Notes under the pieces: model-generated
The model's input: the letters and a program-made list of their open reading frames with translations, nothing else
Told to the model about the DNA's origin: nothing
Databases searched by the model: none
Program-made: the position numbers and the translations under genes
In this document: one piece after another, positions 1 to 9,500 of the stretch
How positions within the stretch are numbered: the stretch's first letter is position 1
How the letters are laid out: each line of letters opens with the position of its first letter
IMG/VR virus record: IMGVR_UViG_3300024518_001348
Coordinates: 1-31,410 of that record
Source: a virus
Direction: 5' to 3' (one strand)
DNA: 31,410 nucleotides

Positions 1-45
1 TCAGAGACAGAACAAGAACAGCTTAAAAAGAAGCATGTATTATGA
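1..45 (+). CDS. C-terminal end of an upstream gene (partial)
   Basis: Frame 1 is open from the first base and ends in TGA at 43-45, encoding the last 14 residues SETEQEQLKKKHVL. The stop overlaps the next start in an ATGA junction (ATG at 42), the same arrangement used at many junctions later in the window, which is the main reason to believe the frame is real. The tail is charged and probably helical. Nothing can be said about function; by position it belongs to the virion/tail gene block. Confidence 0.55.
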   Translation, partial: SETEQEQLKKKHVL

Positions 46-695
46 GTGGTGATTTTCCCTTTATCCGAGTATTCTCCTGGGATACAGATGAGATAGCGAG
101 TCCGGTTGGTAATCGGACTACGCCGGGGGGATCTTTTGCATTCAAGAACATCGTGTCTTCTGGTTGCTCTACTGCTAATCCTAGTAGTCCTACCACCACG
201 TCTGGCGTATTGATGTTTGAGGAGACACAATTTGATCTTACGAATGCTCCTCTGCCGTCGCACTTAGAATCTAAAGTAGCAGCAATTACATTTAATGTTG
301 CCACCAGCGGTACGGCTATTTCAGACCTTCGCTTGTTCGTGTCTGACGACAGTGCTTTTCAAGGAAGTGCAGACGAAGGACTAGACAGAGCATTCGTACA
401 GTTCGCTGCCAGTGGTAGCTTCTGGGCTTATAGCAGTGAGATGCCTTCGGGGGCCGTAGAGCGTCTTCCGCTTGTGGTTCCTGCTATTGCAAACGTACTA
501 CGACAAGATGGCACCGCTGGGCTTGTTGGAGAGACCGACGCAAATTCATCTGAGTTTGTGTACTTGAATTTGGTGATACCTTTGGGCACGCCGTTGGGCT
601 CCTACGGGGTATGTGGATCTGGGCTGCTGAGGCTTGGATTAACTTTTAACTATTGGTGCAACGACTTCATTTTGGAGTTCGGAGACAATGGTTAG
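42..695 (+). CDS. Putative virion structural protein, beta-rich, 217 aa
   Basis: I do not recognise a family. The 217-residue product is rich in Ser, Gly, Thr and short alternating hydrophobic stretches, has almost no long helices, signal peptide or membrane segment, and contains seven Ser-Gly dipeptides, a trait shared with the large structural proteins downstream. A middle section (about residues 75-130: AAITFNVATSGTAISDLRLF, then a variable loop and FVQFAASGSFWAY) reads like a small beta-sandwich. The ATG at 42 follows an A/G-rich stretch (AAAAAGAAG) and overlaps the previous stop as ATGA, while an in-frame TAA at 24-26 rules out a longer start. By position it is probably a tail or fibre-associated protein; this is inference from context only. 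Confidence 0.6.
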   Translation: MSGDFPFIRVFSWDTDEIASPVGNRTTPGGSFAFKNIVSSGCSTANPSSPTTTSGVLMFEETQFDLTNAPLPSHLESKVAAITFNVATSGTAISDLRLFVSDDSAFQGSADEGLDRAFVQFAASGSFWAYSSEMPSGAVERLPLVVPAIANVLRQDGTAGLVGETDANSSEFVYLNLVIPLGTPLGSYGVCGSGLLRLGLTFNYWCNDFILEFGDNG

Positions 696-745
696 TGTAT
701 TATTTGCTGGGCCATCCCGGTCCATTCGACGTTCGAAAAACATGT

Positions 746-751
746 AGGAGG
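746..751 (+). promoter_or_regulatory. Strong Shine-Dalgarno site for the 61-aa gene
   Basis: AGGAGG at 746-751 lies six bases before the ATG at 758. It is one of the two strongest ribosome binding sites in the window (the other precedes 26522) and fixes the start of an otherwise unremarkable small frame. Confidence 0.85.
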
Positions 752-757
752 TAAGCT

Positions 758-943
758 ATGGCTACTTTTAACGCTACTAGCAGCACGAACAACGCAAACC
801 AAGTCCTTTGGGGCTGGAGCACTAAGCTCGTATGGCACACCGACCGCAAGGTCACTGGTGCTGCTCGCGGTGCGGAAGTCCAGGCTGTAGAGAATCTTGG
901 TGTTGGTGTTGCAAGTGGGGATCCTTTCACTTTACTAACGTAA
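758..943 (+). CDS. Small probable virion protein, 61 aa
   Basis: A 61-residue protein starting MATFNATSSTNNANQVLWGW, with no recognised domain, no signal peptide and no membrane helix. Asn/Thr/Ser/Ala-rich ends flank a central basic, tryptophan-containing part (LWGWSTKLVWHTDRK). Reality is supported by a near-perfect AGGAGG ribosome site and by a perfect 15-bp hairpin terminator only 21 bases after its stop, so it is the last gene of its transcript and is probably made in large amounts. The 62-base gap before it holds no recognisable sigma-70 promoter. High expression and position suggest an abundant small virion component (decoration or tail-associated), but nothing in the sequence proves this. 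Confidence 0.7.
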   Translation: MATFNATSSTNNANQVLWGWSTKLVWHTDRKVTGAARGAEVQAVENLGVGVASGDPFTLLT

Positions 944-964
944 TCTGATTGATTCCTGACAAAA

Positions 965-1010
965 TAAGGGCTGTCATCCGTTTCTGGATGACAGCCCTTA
1001 GTTTATTATT
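965..1010 (+). terminator. Intrinsic terminator, perfect 15-bp stem
   Basis: TAAGGGCTGTCATCC (965-979) pairs exactly with GGATGACAGCCCTTA (986-1000) around a six-base loop, followed by the T-rich run GTTTATTATT. The left flank is A-rich (ACAAAA), so weak termination of antisense transcription is also possible. It separates the highly expressible 61-aa gene from the adhesin block starting at 1055. Confidence 0.88.
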
Positions 1011-1054
1011 AGATGGAACGTAGCCAAGTGGTTTAGTTCCAGGAGTAAGGATAA

Positions 1055-1540
1055 ATGGTAAAAGCAAGCTTTGAGCATGAAGGCAATTCTGGCCTTCTAA
1101 CGGTTGTAACACACTTCAACAAAACCATCGAGATTGCGTGCGAGAAACGGGACGACGAAAAGTTCCGTCTAGGCGGCACAGCGATCAACGAGGTTATTGT
1201 TTATGAAGGGCTCATGCTTCGTATGCCTGAAGACCCGCTCTCTGCTCATTTTAGAGCATTTCGTTCAGAAGAAGTTTACTTTGAGAGCACTGGTGTTCTG
1301 TCTCCGGAAGAATGGGACGCAGCCGACCTACACTGTTATGTGACTGAATATTACAGTCTTGATATGGAAGGTAAGGCTCCTGGCTGGTTTGTCAGCAAGG
1401 CTCCGATTAGCGATTCTCATTATCTGTTTGTCAATATGGATATAACAGACGGTGGTGGCAACGTGGTTAAGCGGTATAGAATTTCTCCATTTACCGGAGA
1501 GTATAAAGTGATGGAGGGACTACATGCCCAACCTAATTAA
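1055..1540 (+). CDS. Hypothetical structural-region protein, 161 aa
   Basis: No family recognised. The product is a mixed alpha/beta soluble protein of 161 residues with an acidic middle and no signal peptide or membrane helix; the C-terminal part (LFVNMDITDGGGNVVKRYRI) looks like a beta-hairpin. It has only one Ser-Gly dipeptide, unlike its neighbours, so it may be an assembly factor or connector rather than an exposed adhesin. The ATG is preceded by AGGAGTAAGG at 1041-1050. Its last 17 bases overlap the start of the giant LamG gene, whose ribosome site lies inside this frame, so the two are probably translated together and may act together. Confidence 0.7.
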   Translation: MVKASFEHEGNSGLLTVVTHFNKTIEIACEKRDDEKFRLGGTAINEVIVYEGLMLRMPEDPLSAHFRAFRSEEVYFESTGVLSPEEWDAADLHCYVTEYYSLDMEGKAPGWFVSKAPISDSHYLFVNMDITDGGGNVVKRYRISPFTGEYKVMEGLHAQPN

Positions 1541-4500
1541 TGATGGCTCCCTTGTAGGATTCTGGCCTCTACACGAACCGAGTGGAGCACCGTTTTTCAA
1601 GAATTATTCGCCCGCATACGCGAAGTATCCCAGTGGTATTTCGTTTGATATGCAAGTGGTTACTGCCGCCAGTGTTGCAAGAGAAGAACAGTCGTCGTTT
1701 TGGCCCGGAGGCATAGAGTTCATGAATCCCGAATCTGGTACTTTGATTCGTGGGTATAGTGTCGGTGGTCACTGGAAAACCAATATTGATTCATCGCCCT
1801 TTAGTAAATATCTAGCCATGGGCGGTGGCGGTAGACAACAATCAGAACAATGTTTGTCATTGCCTATTGCGAATAGTGGATTCACTGTTGGCGTTTGGGC
1901 GTATCCTAATAGTGATGGTTATGCCGTTGATGCAACGACATTTACTTCAACTGCATCAAACCTAAGTGCTAATAACACATGGTCTGTAGCGATGGCGAGA
2001 GCCCACGCTCTTATTGGACAATTTTCAGCATATACCAATATTGGTGGTTGGTATATGGGGGTATCTGGTCTTTTGGATCATGGTGCTCAATATAACAATC
2101 ATGCTGGTGAAGGATTGGGTGCTTATGTTTCCATGACAAAAGCCAGTAACTCTGCTCCAGATTTACTTCTGGAAGTTCCTATTGAGTCGGGTCGTTATAC
2201 TCACTTAACGATGTCGTATCGTCGCGATCCTGCTGGGGGATCAGTTCATCAATTAGTTCTCTACAAAGACGGTCGTGTTGCGGCTAGTGGTACAACTAAT
2301 GATAATTTATCGTTATCAAACACTAATCTTATCAGTAGCACTAATAGTCGTGCGTTAGCTATTGGTGCATGTGACCCAGAAGTAACAACAGGTTTTGCTA
2401 ATCACTATGACAATACAAGTGGTTGGAATAATTTAGTCTCTGGTGTTTATCACTTCCGTCGTGTCTTAGACGAAGGTGAAATTCTGGATATGCATGAACG
2501 TGGTGGTCTTGCTTTTGAAGAAGCTCTTGTGCTTCCTACAGAAGAGGTTACGTTAACTGATCCTGATTTAGTGGCATATTATCCTGTGTTTGAAACGCTG
2601 TATGGTGACGTTAGCATGCATCACAGGCCGCTAATTAGTAACTTTGACATGGGATATGCTGGTCTAGGAACAGTACCTACCACTGGTCCGTTTGGTGGTG
2701 GCAGCATCTATAACGATAGTGCAAATGACTCTATTGTTCATGCTGCCAATAGTGGCGTATGTTACGATCTTCTAAGTAACGGTAGTTGGACTATTGGCCT
2801 AAATGTTTCTACTCTTAATGGTTCTACTAGAGAATCAAACATGTTGTTCTCTTGGGGTTCCGTAACAGCAGAAGAGACTTCGGCTTTACCTGTTACTCAT
2901 CCATTGAGTAGTAATACAGCGGGCATTTGTTGCACGTCTAGTGGAGTTACTAATCAACACCGTCACGTTATTGAGATATATTCAATTGGATCGGAATCTG
3001 ATACTCCGTCCATTCTTGTATTTAACATTGATGGCTTTAAAGAGTTTTATGATGGGGCCGTTAGCCATTTAAGCCTTGCGTATGATGACAGCACAAAGGG
3101 TGTAGCCGCATATCTGAATGGCGTACAACAAGGTAGTGGTACATTACCGCACTCGTTAACAGATCAGTTAATGCGTGTCACTGGTAGTGGGTATCCGCTA
3201 TTATTTGGCAATGGTGTTCAAGATACAATTCTTGACAATTCTACTCGTGGAGTACATGACAACGCTAGTACTGATGCTTCCCTTGGACAAATGTTCATGG
3301 TCAAAAGAGCTTTGTTGCCAGCAGAAATACGTGCTATTGCTACAAGTGGAATTGACTTTACGCCTATTTATCGTTCTCATCATGATACGAGATTGGTTGG
3401 GTATTGGCCAGCTAGTGATTTCAAGATGGGCGATATCATTGTATCTGATCAAGCACGCTGTTGGAAAGAAGTGCCGGGTGATCTGGTTCGTGGTGATGCT
3501 TTTGCTAAGCAAGACCGTTGGTATGGTCGTGACTTGACAACCAACAGTACAAACATTTGGTACAACAACGGTGTTGCAAGATATGACCAATTTGGCATTA
3601 GGGATCTTCCGCCCGAATTAGCTAGTGAAGGTAATCTTGGTATTACTTCTGGTACATATACAGTTAGAGGTGGCAGTGCTGGTACGGCAGACGTTCCGGA
3701 CGCCAATGATGTTCAGTCGTCTATTGGTAACGTATCGTCTAGACATAAAGCTAACTTTGAAAGACGTAACGGAACCCTGGTAAAACCTCAAAGTCAGCTT
3801 AATGAATTTGTACTATCGTATGAAGTAACTCCCAGTGGCGACATTCCCGCAACTGTTGTTGGTCTTAATAGTATCGCTGGGGGTCCAGCACATAATTCTT
3901 TACTACACATGTATGGTGTAGATGGTGGCAGTGATACCAGATCATACCTAACCACACTAGAAGCCGGATCTGGTTCTGGCGTAAGCTTGGTGTGGTTAGG
4001 AGAGGATGCTACTCCGTTAGTGTCTGGCAACTTGCCGTATGGTGTACCTAGTCGTGTATTACTACATGGTAAATTTGACATACCTAATCAAACAAATACG
4101 CCATTTAATACTGCGGGTGCTGCCCCCTACAGTGTTAGTTTGTGGATTGACGGCGAGTTGATCCATAGACGCCATATGACTGCTAGTTCTGCTGCACTAT
4201 GGAGTGCAAGTGTTCCAATTGACTTAACGCCCATGTTGTCGTTTGGTGGTATTGTTGGTAACACGCTTAGTTATACAACTCAGTTTACTAATCTAGATAG
4301 TGGCTTAGGTGACATTTATCTACGCAACATGTTTATGATGCGTGGTGTGTTTTTTAAAGATGAAATTGAAGCACTAGCGACTAGCGGCATTCAAACAAAA
4401 ACCATTAGTGGATTTTCTAATCAGCAGCCAACGACACAGGTTAGTATTGCTGACTCTAATCTCGTAGGATACTATAGATTCAATGGTTTTGCTGGTGGAG

Positions 4501-6515
4501 GTTCTGGAACATCAGATCTTAGCTTGAATGCCAATCATCTATTTGGAGCACAGCAGAGTCTATATGAAAACAGTCCAGGTACCGCTAACGAGGGTGCCGC
4601 CAATCTTCGTGTGATTGCGGGACCGTTAGCACAATCTGATCTTGGTATTCAGTGTAGTGGATTTACATACCACGATGATAATCCACCCACAACTTCATCT
4701 CCTCACAATATGCCGCCTTTCATGGCGTCAGGCACTAGGTTTAATTCACCAGATAGTAGTTTTTCAGTTGGTTTCTTTTATATCAAGAAGAACGACGTAG
4801 CAGCTAGTCACTTTGATGCTATTGTTTCTTATGGTACAACTCCTGGTGGGCTGAGTGCTGATACTGGCACAGACGTTAACTTTGGATGGATGATTGGCCA
4901 GGACTCGTCAGAAAATATGAAGATGGTTATTTCTCTAGATGGAAATATGTATCTTGATAACTCTAGTAATGCCGCTCAAGCTGGTCAGCTTGTTGTGGGT
5001 ACTTTTGGAGAAGGCGGTTCTCTTTATGAAGACTTCAGACAATGGGAACAGTATCGTGCTGGTCACCATCAGATGCCCCGTCTTGACTCATGGAGTCACT
5101 ATTGTTGGGTGTACGATTCAGACGCAAGAATAGTTAATCATTATGTCAATGGTACATTGATTGACTTTAAGGCAATGAAGGACGGGAAGAACCCGCAGAT
5201 TCCTGCTGAAGAAGCTCGTTACTTAACGTTCATGCAGCACACGTCTGATCCGTGGGTAAATGCCGCAACGGTTTGTCATGACCAAGTGGGCGTTATGACT
5301 GATTTCTTCTATTTTGATGATGCATTAACAGAAGAAGAAGTTAGGTATATTTCACGAAACGGTATTGATAGTGCTACTGGTACAGTGACCAGTGGCGTTA
5401 TTGGTGGCTATGTGCGTGGTCAAGACACTGGATCTGGTATCGTTGGCGGCTTTACTCGTGGTCAAGATACTGGCTCTGGCTTATTCGGTGGTTTCATGCC
5501 TGGTGGCGTTGAGAGTAGTGGTCTGTTCGGTGGTTATGTGTCTGGTGTTGTCTTTGGTGATGGTACTGTTGGTGGTTGGATTCGTGGTCTAGATGACGTA
5601 TCTGGTATCATGGGTGGCTACATGCTCGGCGTTGATGTTGGATCAGGTTCTATCGCTGGTTACATTCGTGGTCAAGAGGTTGGATCGGGTCACTTTGGCG
5701 GAATGATCTTTGCCTCTGAGGTGTCTAGTGGTGTCCTTGGTGGACTTATGTTCGCGTCTGACCAAGCCAGTGGAGTCTTTGGTGGCTTCATGCTAGGTGG
5801 TCTACAGAGTAACTTTGAGTTTGACGCTGGATTCACTGTTGACGTACTGGCAGCAAAAGACTTTGATGCACAGCTTGAAATTGCGAAAACGGTTGCCTCG
5901 GACTTTGATGCTAAGGTTGTCATTTTCCAAGACGAGATACCTCCTCTAGTAGACATCATCATTCCCGATGCGTCTGTTAGTGGTTTGGTTCCTCCGTTCA
6001 ATCAGTACTTCATTGCCAAGGCTTCTGGTCAACAAGGCAAGACTATCAATTCTACTAAGTGGACGTTTGGTGACTTTACCCCGACTGAAACGGTTGCGGA
6101 AAGTGGTGCTGGGTGTTATCCCGTTCAGCACATGTATGCGTCTAGTGGATTCTTCATTGCGAAGTTTGAAGCCATTGATTCTGATGGCATGCACTCTTCT
6201 GCTACAAGAATCATCAGTGCCGCGTCTGGTATTGATCCGGTTCTGATTAGTCTGTCTGGTGTACCTCGTTCTGGTAATGCTGGCTTGATTGTTGATTTCG
6301 ATACGGATATCAATATCCTGCCGCCTGGAGTAAGTGTCTCAACTCAGTTGCTCCACTTCGATGATGGACAGACGACTATTGCATTTAGCCCGACACACAA
6401 CTATACGCAACCTGGAACGTACAAGCCGATCTGGTGTGTACGAGACTCGCGTGGTGTGATCTGGTGTGACAGCCTGGAGGCAGGTAATGACTTCCTCGAA
6501 AGTGGAGGGGCGTAA
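1524..6515 (+). CDS. Giant multidomain adhesin-like tail protein (4 LamG-like, glycine repeats, PKD)
   Basis: This 1663-residue protein is modular. Four concanavalin-A/LamG_3-like units start near residues 6, 346, 621 and 977; each opens with a strand such as LVGFWPLHE, LVAYYPVF, LVGYWPAS or LVGYYRFN and closes with the LamG_3-type tail seen as LDEGEILDMHERGG, LLPAEIRAIATSG, FFKDEIEALATSG and LTEEEVRYISRNG. Residues 1290-1429 are ten 14-residue glycine repeats, 1432-1473 three FDA-type 14-residue repeats, and the end carries two PKD-like domains (about 1510 WTFGDF and 1605 LLHFDDG). LamG and PKD domains typically bind carbohydrates or act as spacers on exposed proteins, so a host-binding tail fibre or tip is likely. 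The start follows GGAGGG at 1513-1518. The middle is AT-rich (20 of 60 G/C at 2281-2340), suggesting exchange. Confidence 0.85.
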   Translation: MPNLINDGSLVGFWPLHEPSGAPFFKNYSPAYAKYPSGISFDMQVVTAASVAREEQSSFWPGGIEFMNPESGTLIRGYSVGGHWKTNIDSSPFSKYLAMGGGGRQQSEQCLSLPIANSGFTVGVWAYPNSDGYAVDATTFTSTASNLSANNTWSVAMARAHALIGQFSAYTNIGGWYMGVSGLLDHGAQYNNHAGEGLGAYVSMTKASNSAPDLLLEVPIESGRYTHLTMSYRRDPAGGSVHQLVLYKDGRVAASGTTNDNLSLSNTNLISSTNSRALAIGACDPEVTTGFANHYDNTSGWNNLVSGVYHFRRVLDEGEILDMHERGGLAFEEALVLPTEEVTLTDPDLVAYYPVFETLYGDVSMHHRPLISNFDMGYAGLGTVPTTGPFGGGSIYNDSANDSIVHAANSGVCYDLLSNGSWTIGLNVSTLNGSTRESNMLFSWGSVTAEETSALPVTHPLSSNTAGICCTSSGVTNQHRHVIEIYSIGSESDTPSILVFNIDGFKEFYDGAVSHLSLAYDDSTKGVAAYLNGVQQGSGTLPHSLTDQLMRVTGSGYPLLFGNGVQDTILDNSTRGVHDNASTDASLGQMFMVKRALLPAEIRAIATSGIDFTPIYRSHHDTRLVGYWPASDFKMGDIIVSDQARCWKEVPGDLVRGDAFAKQDRWYGRDLTTNSTNIWYNNGVARYDQFGIRDLPPELASEGNLGITSGTYTVRGGSAGTADVPDANDVQSSIGNVSSRHKANFERRNGTLVKPQSQLNEFVLSYEVTPSGDIPATVVGLNSIAGGPAHNSLLHMYGVDGGSDTRSYLTTLEAGSGSGVSLVWLGEDATPLVSGNLPYGVPSRVLLHGKFDIPNQTNTPFNTAGAAPYSVSLWIDGELIHRRHMTASSAALWSASVPIDLTPMLSFGGIVGNTLSYTTQFTNLDSGLGDIYLRNMFMMRGVFFKDEIEALATSGIQTKTISGFSNQQPTTQVSIADSNLVGYYRFNGFAGGGSGTSDLSLNANHLFGAQQSLYENSPGTANEGAANLRVIAGPLAQSDLGIQCSGFTYHDDNPPTTSSPHNMPPFMASGTRFNSPDSSFSVGFFYIKKNDVAASHFDAIVSYGTTPGGLSADTGTDVNFGWMIGQDSSENMKMVISLDGNMYLDNSSNAAQAGQLVVGTFGEGGSLYEDFRQWEQYRAGHHQMPRLDSWSHYCWVYDSDARIVNHYVNGTLIDFKAMKDGKNPQIPAEEARYLTFMQHTSDPWVNAATVCHDQVGVMTDFFYFDDALTEEEVRYISRNGIDSATGTVTSGVIGGYVRGQDTGSGIVGGFTRGQDTGSGLFGGFMPGGVESSGLFGGYVSGVVFGDGTVGGWIRGLDDVSGIMGGYMLGVDVGSGSIAGYIRGQEVGSGHFGGMIFASEVSSGVLGGLMFASDQASGVFGGFMLGGLQSNFEFDAGFTVDVLAAKDFDAQLEIAKTVASDFDAKVVIFQDEIPPLVDIIIPDASVSGLVPPFNQYFIAKASGQQGKTINSTKWTFGDFTPTETVAESGAGCYPVQHMYASSGFFIAKFEAIDSDGMHSSATRIISAASGIDPVLISLSGVPRSGNAGLIVDFDTDINILPPGVSVSTQLLHFDDGQTTIAFSPTHNYTQPGTYKPIWCVRDSRGVIWCDSLEAGNDFLESGGA
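5391..5810 (+). repeat. Ten tandem 42-bp units encoding 14-residue glycine repeats
   Basis: Ten consecutive in-frame units of exactly 42 bases encode residues 1290-1429 of the LamG protein. The pattern is S-G-h-h-G-G-h-h-x-G-x-x-x-x (h hydrophobic), for example SGIVGGFTRGQDTG, SGLFGGFMPGGVES and SGIMGGYMLGVDVG. Every unit keeps the length; unit 5 starts DG, unit 7 has AG for GG, and units 8 and 9 replace the third glycine position by FA. DNA similarity is highest between units 1 and 2; the others have diverged at synonymous and variable positions. Confidence 0.93.
5817..5942 (+). repeat. Three 42-bp units encoding FDA-type 14-residue repeats
   Basis: Directly after the glycine repeats, residues 1432-1473 divide into EFDAGFTVDVLAAK, DFDAQLEIAKTVAS and DFDAKVVIFQDEIP. 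Each begins acidic-FDA and is followed by alternating hydrophobic residues. The period equals that of the preceding array, but the motif is different. The third unit merges into the linker to the PKD-like domains, so its end is less certain. Confidence 0.65.
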
Positions 6516-6518
6516 GGT

Positions 6519-9500
6519 ATGAGTATTATTGTTTCAGACGGCATTGTTGTTAGTGGTGTAGGTGTACCCCTTAACGGCATCGAGTGGCCCTCTGGTCAGT
6601 TCGGCAGCAACGAACCAGGATCGCAGCTATGTGCGTTCCTGTCGTCGGTGAATGCCACATTTGGTTTCAATCTAACACCGCACTCGTTCCAGACGGAATG
6701 GGTGCCGTGTGGAGATCCGTGTACATTCCACGGTGCTTCCGGCCAACTGCCAGATATCGGGCACTCTCTAGAACTCTTCGTAGGTGATTTCTTTTTTCGA
6801 GGAAAGGTTACTCACTCTGATTATACAGCTAGCACTGGTGGTACCATTGTCAGTGTTACAGTAGAAGACAATAGACACGAACTGAGACGAGTCAAGATTC
6901 ATACGGAAGACCTAGGGGAAGATGCACCCAGTGGTGTTGTGTCTGTAGCTAGAGGGTATCGAGTAGTCAATGGTCTAACTGATGTTGGCGGTGACCCTAA
7001 CGATCCTAACATTAAAGAGTATCGTCGTATCTTACAGTTCGGTGCTACATACAGTCAGGTTTTAGAGGCTATTGACCTACATTTCAATGAGGGCAAGTGC
7101 TCTGTTCCCGTGTCTGATCTGCCTACAGTGGAGCAGCTTGAAAAGAACATTGGCGGTAGTGTTGAGGCCCTTCGTTTCCAGTTTAACTTAACGCAATTGG
7201 ACGAGGTGTTATCTCGTATCCTTCTAGATACTGGCTATGATTGGTACTGGAGTATGGATGCTCAGCGTATCAACCTGATCAATAAGAAAACAACGTTTGA
7301 TATCAGTGAGTCAGACATCCTTGATCTGGTATCTGAGTTTGGTAGTACCAGTGGATTGAATGAAACAAAGCAGCTTGGTTTTGGCCAGGATGTTGTACCT
7401 GACCCTACACGCTTCCGTGTCTTGGGTGGTCACCAAGAAGGCTTCATCAACTCGCATCTGTTAAGTCCTATTGATGGTCTTGACACGTTGGCCTTAGATA
7501 ATATTATTGACGTAGACAGCACGCAAGATGGCGTGGTGTTTGAGCCAGCATGGAACAAGCTAACTGTTGGCTTCTATGATGCTGACGGTTTCTACCGTAC
7601 GTATATCCCTCAGGAAAAAGAACTACAGCTTGCCTTGGCGGGTATTGAACAGTGGACATACTACAAGATTTATCAAACAACGAGTCCGCTCAGTGATCCT
7701 GCTGGTTATGGTTTCACGTCTGATGCTGGGTCTATTGCTGCCCAACATTCATCATTTCAAAGTCGTTTCGATCCGGTGATGCCGTTGGCTGGTCTAGCGA
7801 CTGGTGCTGCTGAGTCTGGCATTCGTGTTATCAACAACCGTAGAGACGAAGAACAGAACTGGGTACTGTCTTTTTATGCAAGACTACGTGATCATGCATC
7901 TAGACATTACGGTCGTTCGTATGTTCTTGAAGGACTGTTGTTTGACGATGCCGAAGGACTGTACAATCTCGTTGGTGCCGCATGGGCTAACGTCGAGAAC
8001 CAAGTAGAGGGATTCACCTTGTCTCCTTCTGGTACTGTAGGATCCAGTGGTGTTTTCGTTGAAGACTACGAGATCAATAGAGACCTGGGTCCGGTCAGTC
8101 CGTTTATCACTGATGACTTCCGTGTCAGTGCTCACTGTCGTTTGCCATCCGATACGGTCTATGGACCACAGGGCGATAGTAACCCTGCTGGTTTTGGCAA
8201 CTGGACAGAAGACGCACCTCCGTTTAACCCTACCGGAGATGGTAGCCACTATATTCCTGTAGAGTTGACTATCGTGGGTAACCGCGTTATCAATCCTCGC
8301 AGCGACGAACTATACTCTTTTGAAGACTATCCTGAAGGAACCATTTGGTGTCAATTACCCATCAACGCTGGAGCCTCTGGCGGTCTGTCGATTGACAACA
8401 CAATTTCTTCACTGGCCACACTAGTAACTACTAACGCAAAGCTAGACGCTGAGACAACACTAGACATCATCAACCCTGCGGTTGTTCTTAATGTTTACAG
8501 TGCTCTATCCGGCGTAGCTATTCCTGTGCAGGCTCGTAATCGTTATGGACAGTCTTACCCGAGTCAGTGGGTACTAGGCGACCTTCATTACGAGCGTGAC
8601 GAAGATGTACAATTAGACGATCAGTTTGTGCCTTGGGCATTCTCTCCTGTGGGTGATGAAACGTCTCTACAGGTTATGACTGATCGTGCAGTCCGCAGAG
8701 CTGAGGGCAAAATTGTTCCCAAGAGTTCCTCACGCTATGCCGACTTCAATCAGGTTGGATTGCCGCTTCTGTCGTTTGATGCTTTTGCCGAACAAGGCAT
8801 TGGTCCTTCGGGATCATATGGAGAGATCAGTCACGGCGTGAGCGAAACCAATATCTCATTTGGCACCGAGGGATTCCTGACTAGATACAAGATCCAGTCG
8901 TACTTCCCGAAGTTCGGTCGTGAGGCTCCGCTAGGTGAACGTGTGCGTGCTGTCCTGAATGGTATTCTGAATCCCATTGACTTCAGCGACTTGGCACTAC
9001 TCAATCCTAACCCTGGACCTCCGACCAATCCAACCCTTCCGGGTGATCCGTTTGTTCCGCCGCTGTTCTTTGATCGCGAAGAACGAGCAGTTCGCGTCAC
9101 GATTACTGAAGTGAACAATGTATTTACTCTTTCTAGCACTGCTGGAAGTGAAGTAGACGAACGTTATAGAGGTATCGATCAAAACCTATATACGAAACCA
9201 TCACCTAATGCTGGTGCTAATGTTGATTTCCAAGAAGGTGCGATTTGCATTGACGGCTTCTTGAACATTAACGATGAGGCCATGTATCATACAGACGAGT
9301 TTGAGCTACCCGGAGGGAATACTATCCTCAGGTACTTTACTCAAGGTCGTCCGTTTGGTAACGGTACGATTGTTGAAGTTGAACGCACTAACGTAGCTGA
9401 CAGTACTACGTATGATGTTACGATTGTTGACCCTACTGCTTTAGCAGAAGGAACAGAGCGTGCTGTATTTGGCGTTGAGGTTCTCAATGGCTCTGTCGCC

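Noticed and set aside
1012-1042. tRNA-like hairpin before 1055
   Set aside because: Only a short GGAAC/GTTCC pairing without D, anticodon or T arms or CCA-like end.
1524-1540. Programmed frameshift fusing the 161-aa protein to the LamG protein
   Set aside because: No slippery heptamer at the overlap, and the LamG gene has its own GGAGGG site and ATG.
5391-5810. CRISPR-like or satellite DNA array
   Set aside because: Unit length is 42 bases in frame, units diverge at synonymous positions and there are no spacers; it is a protein repeat.
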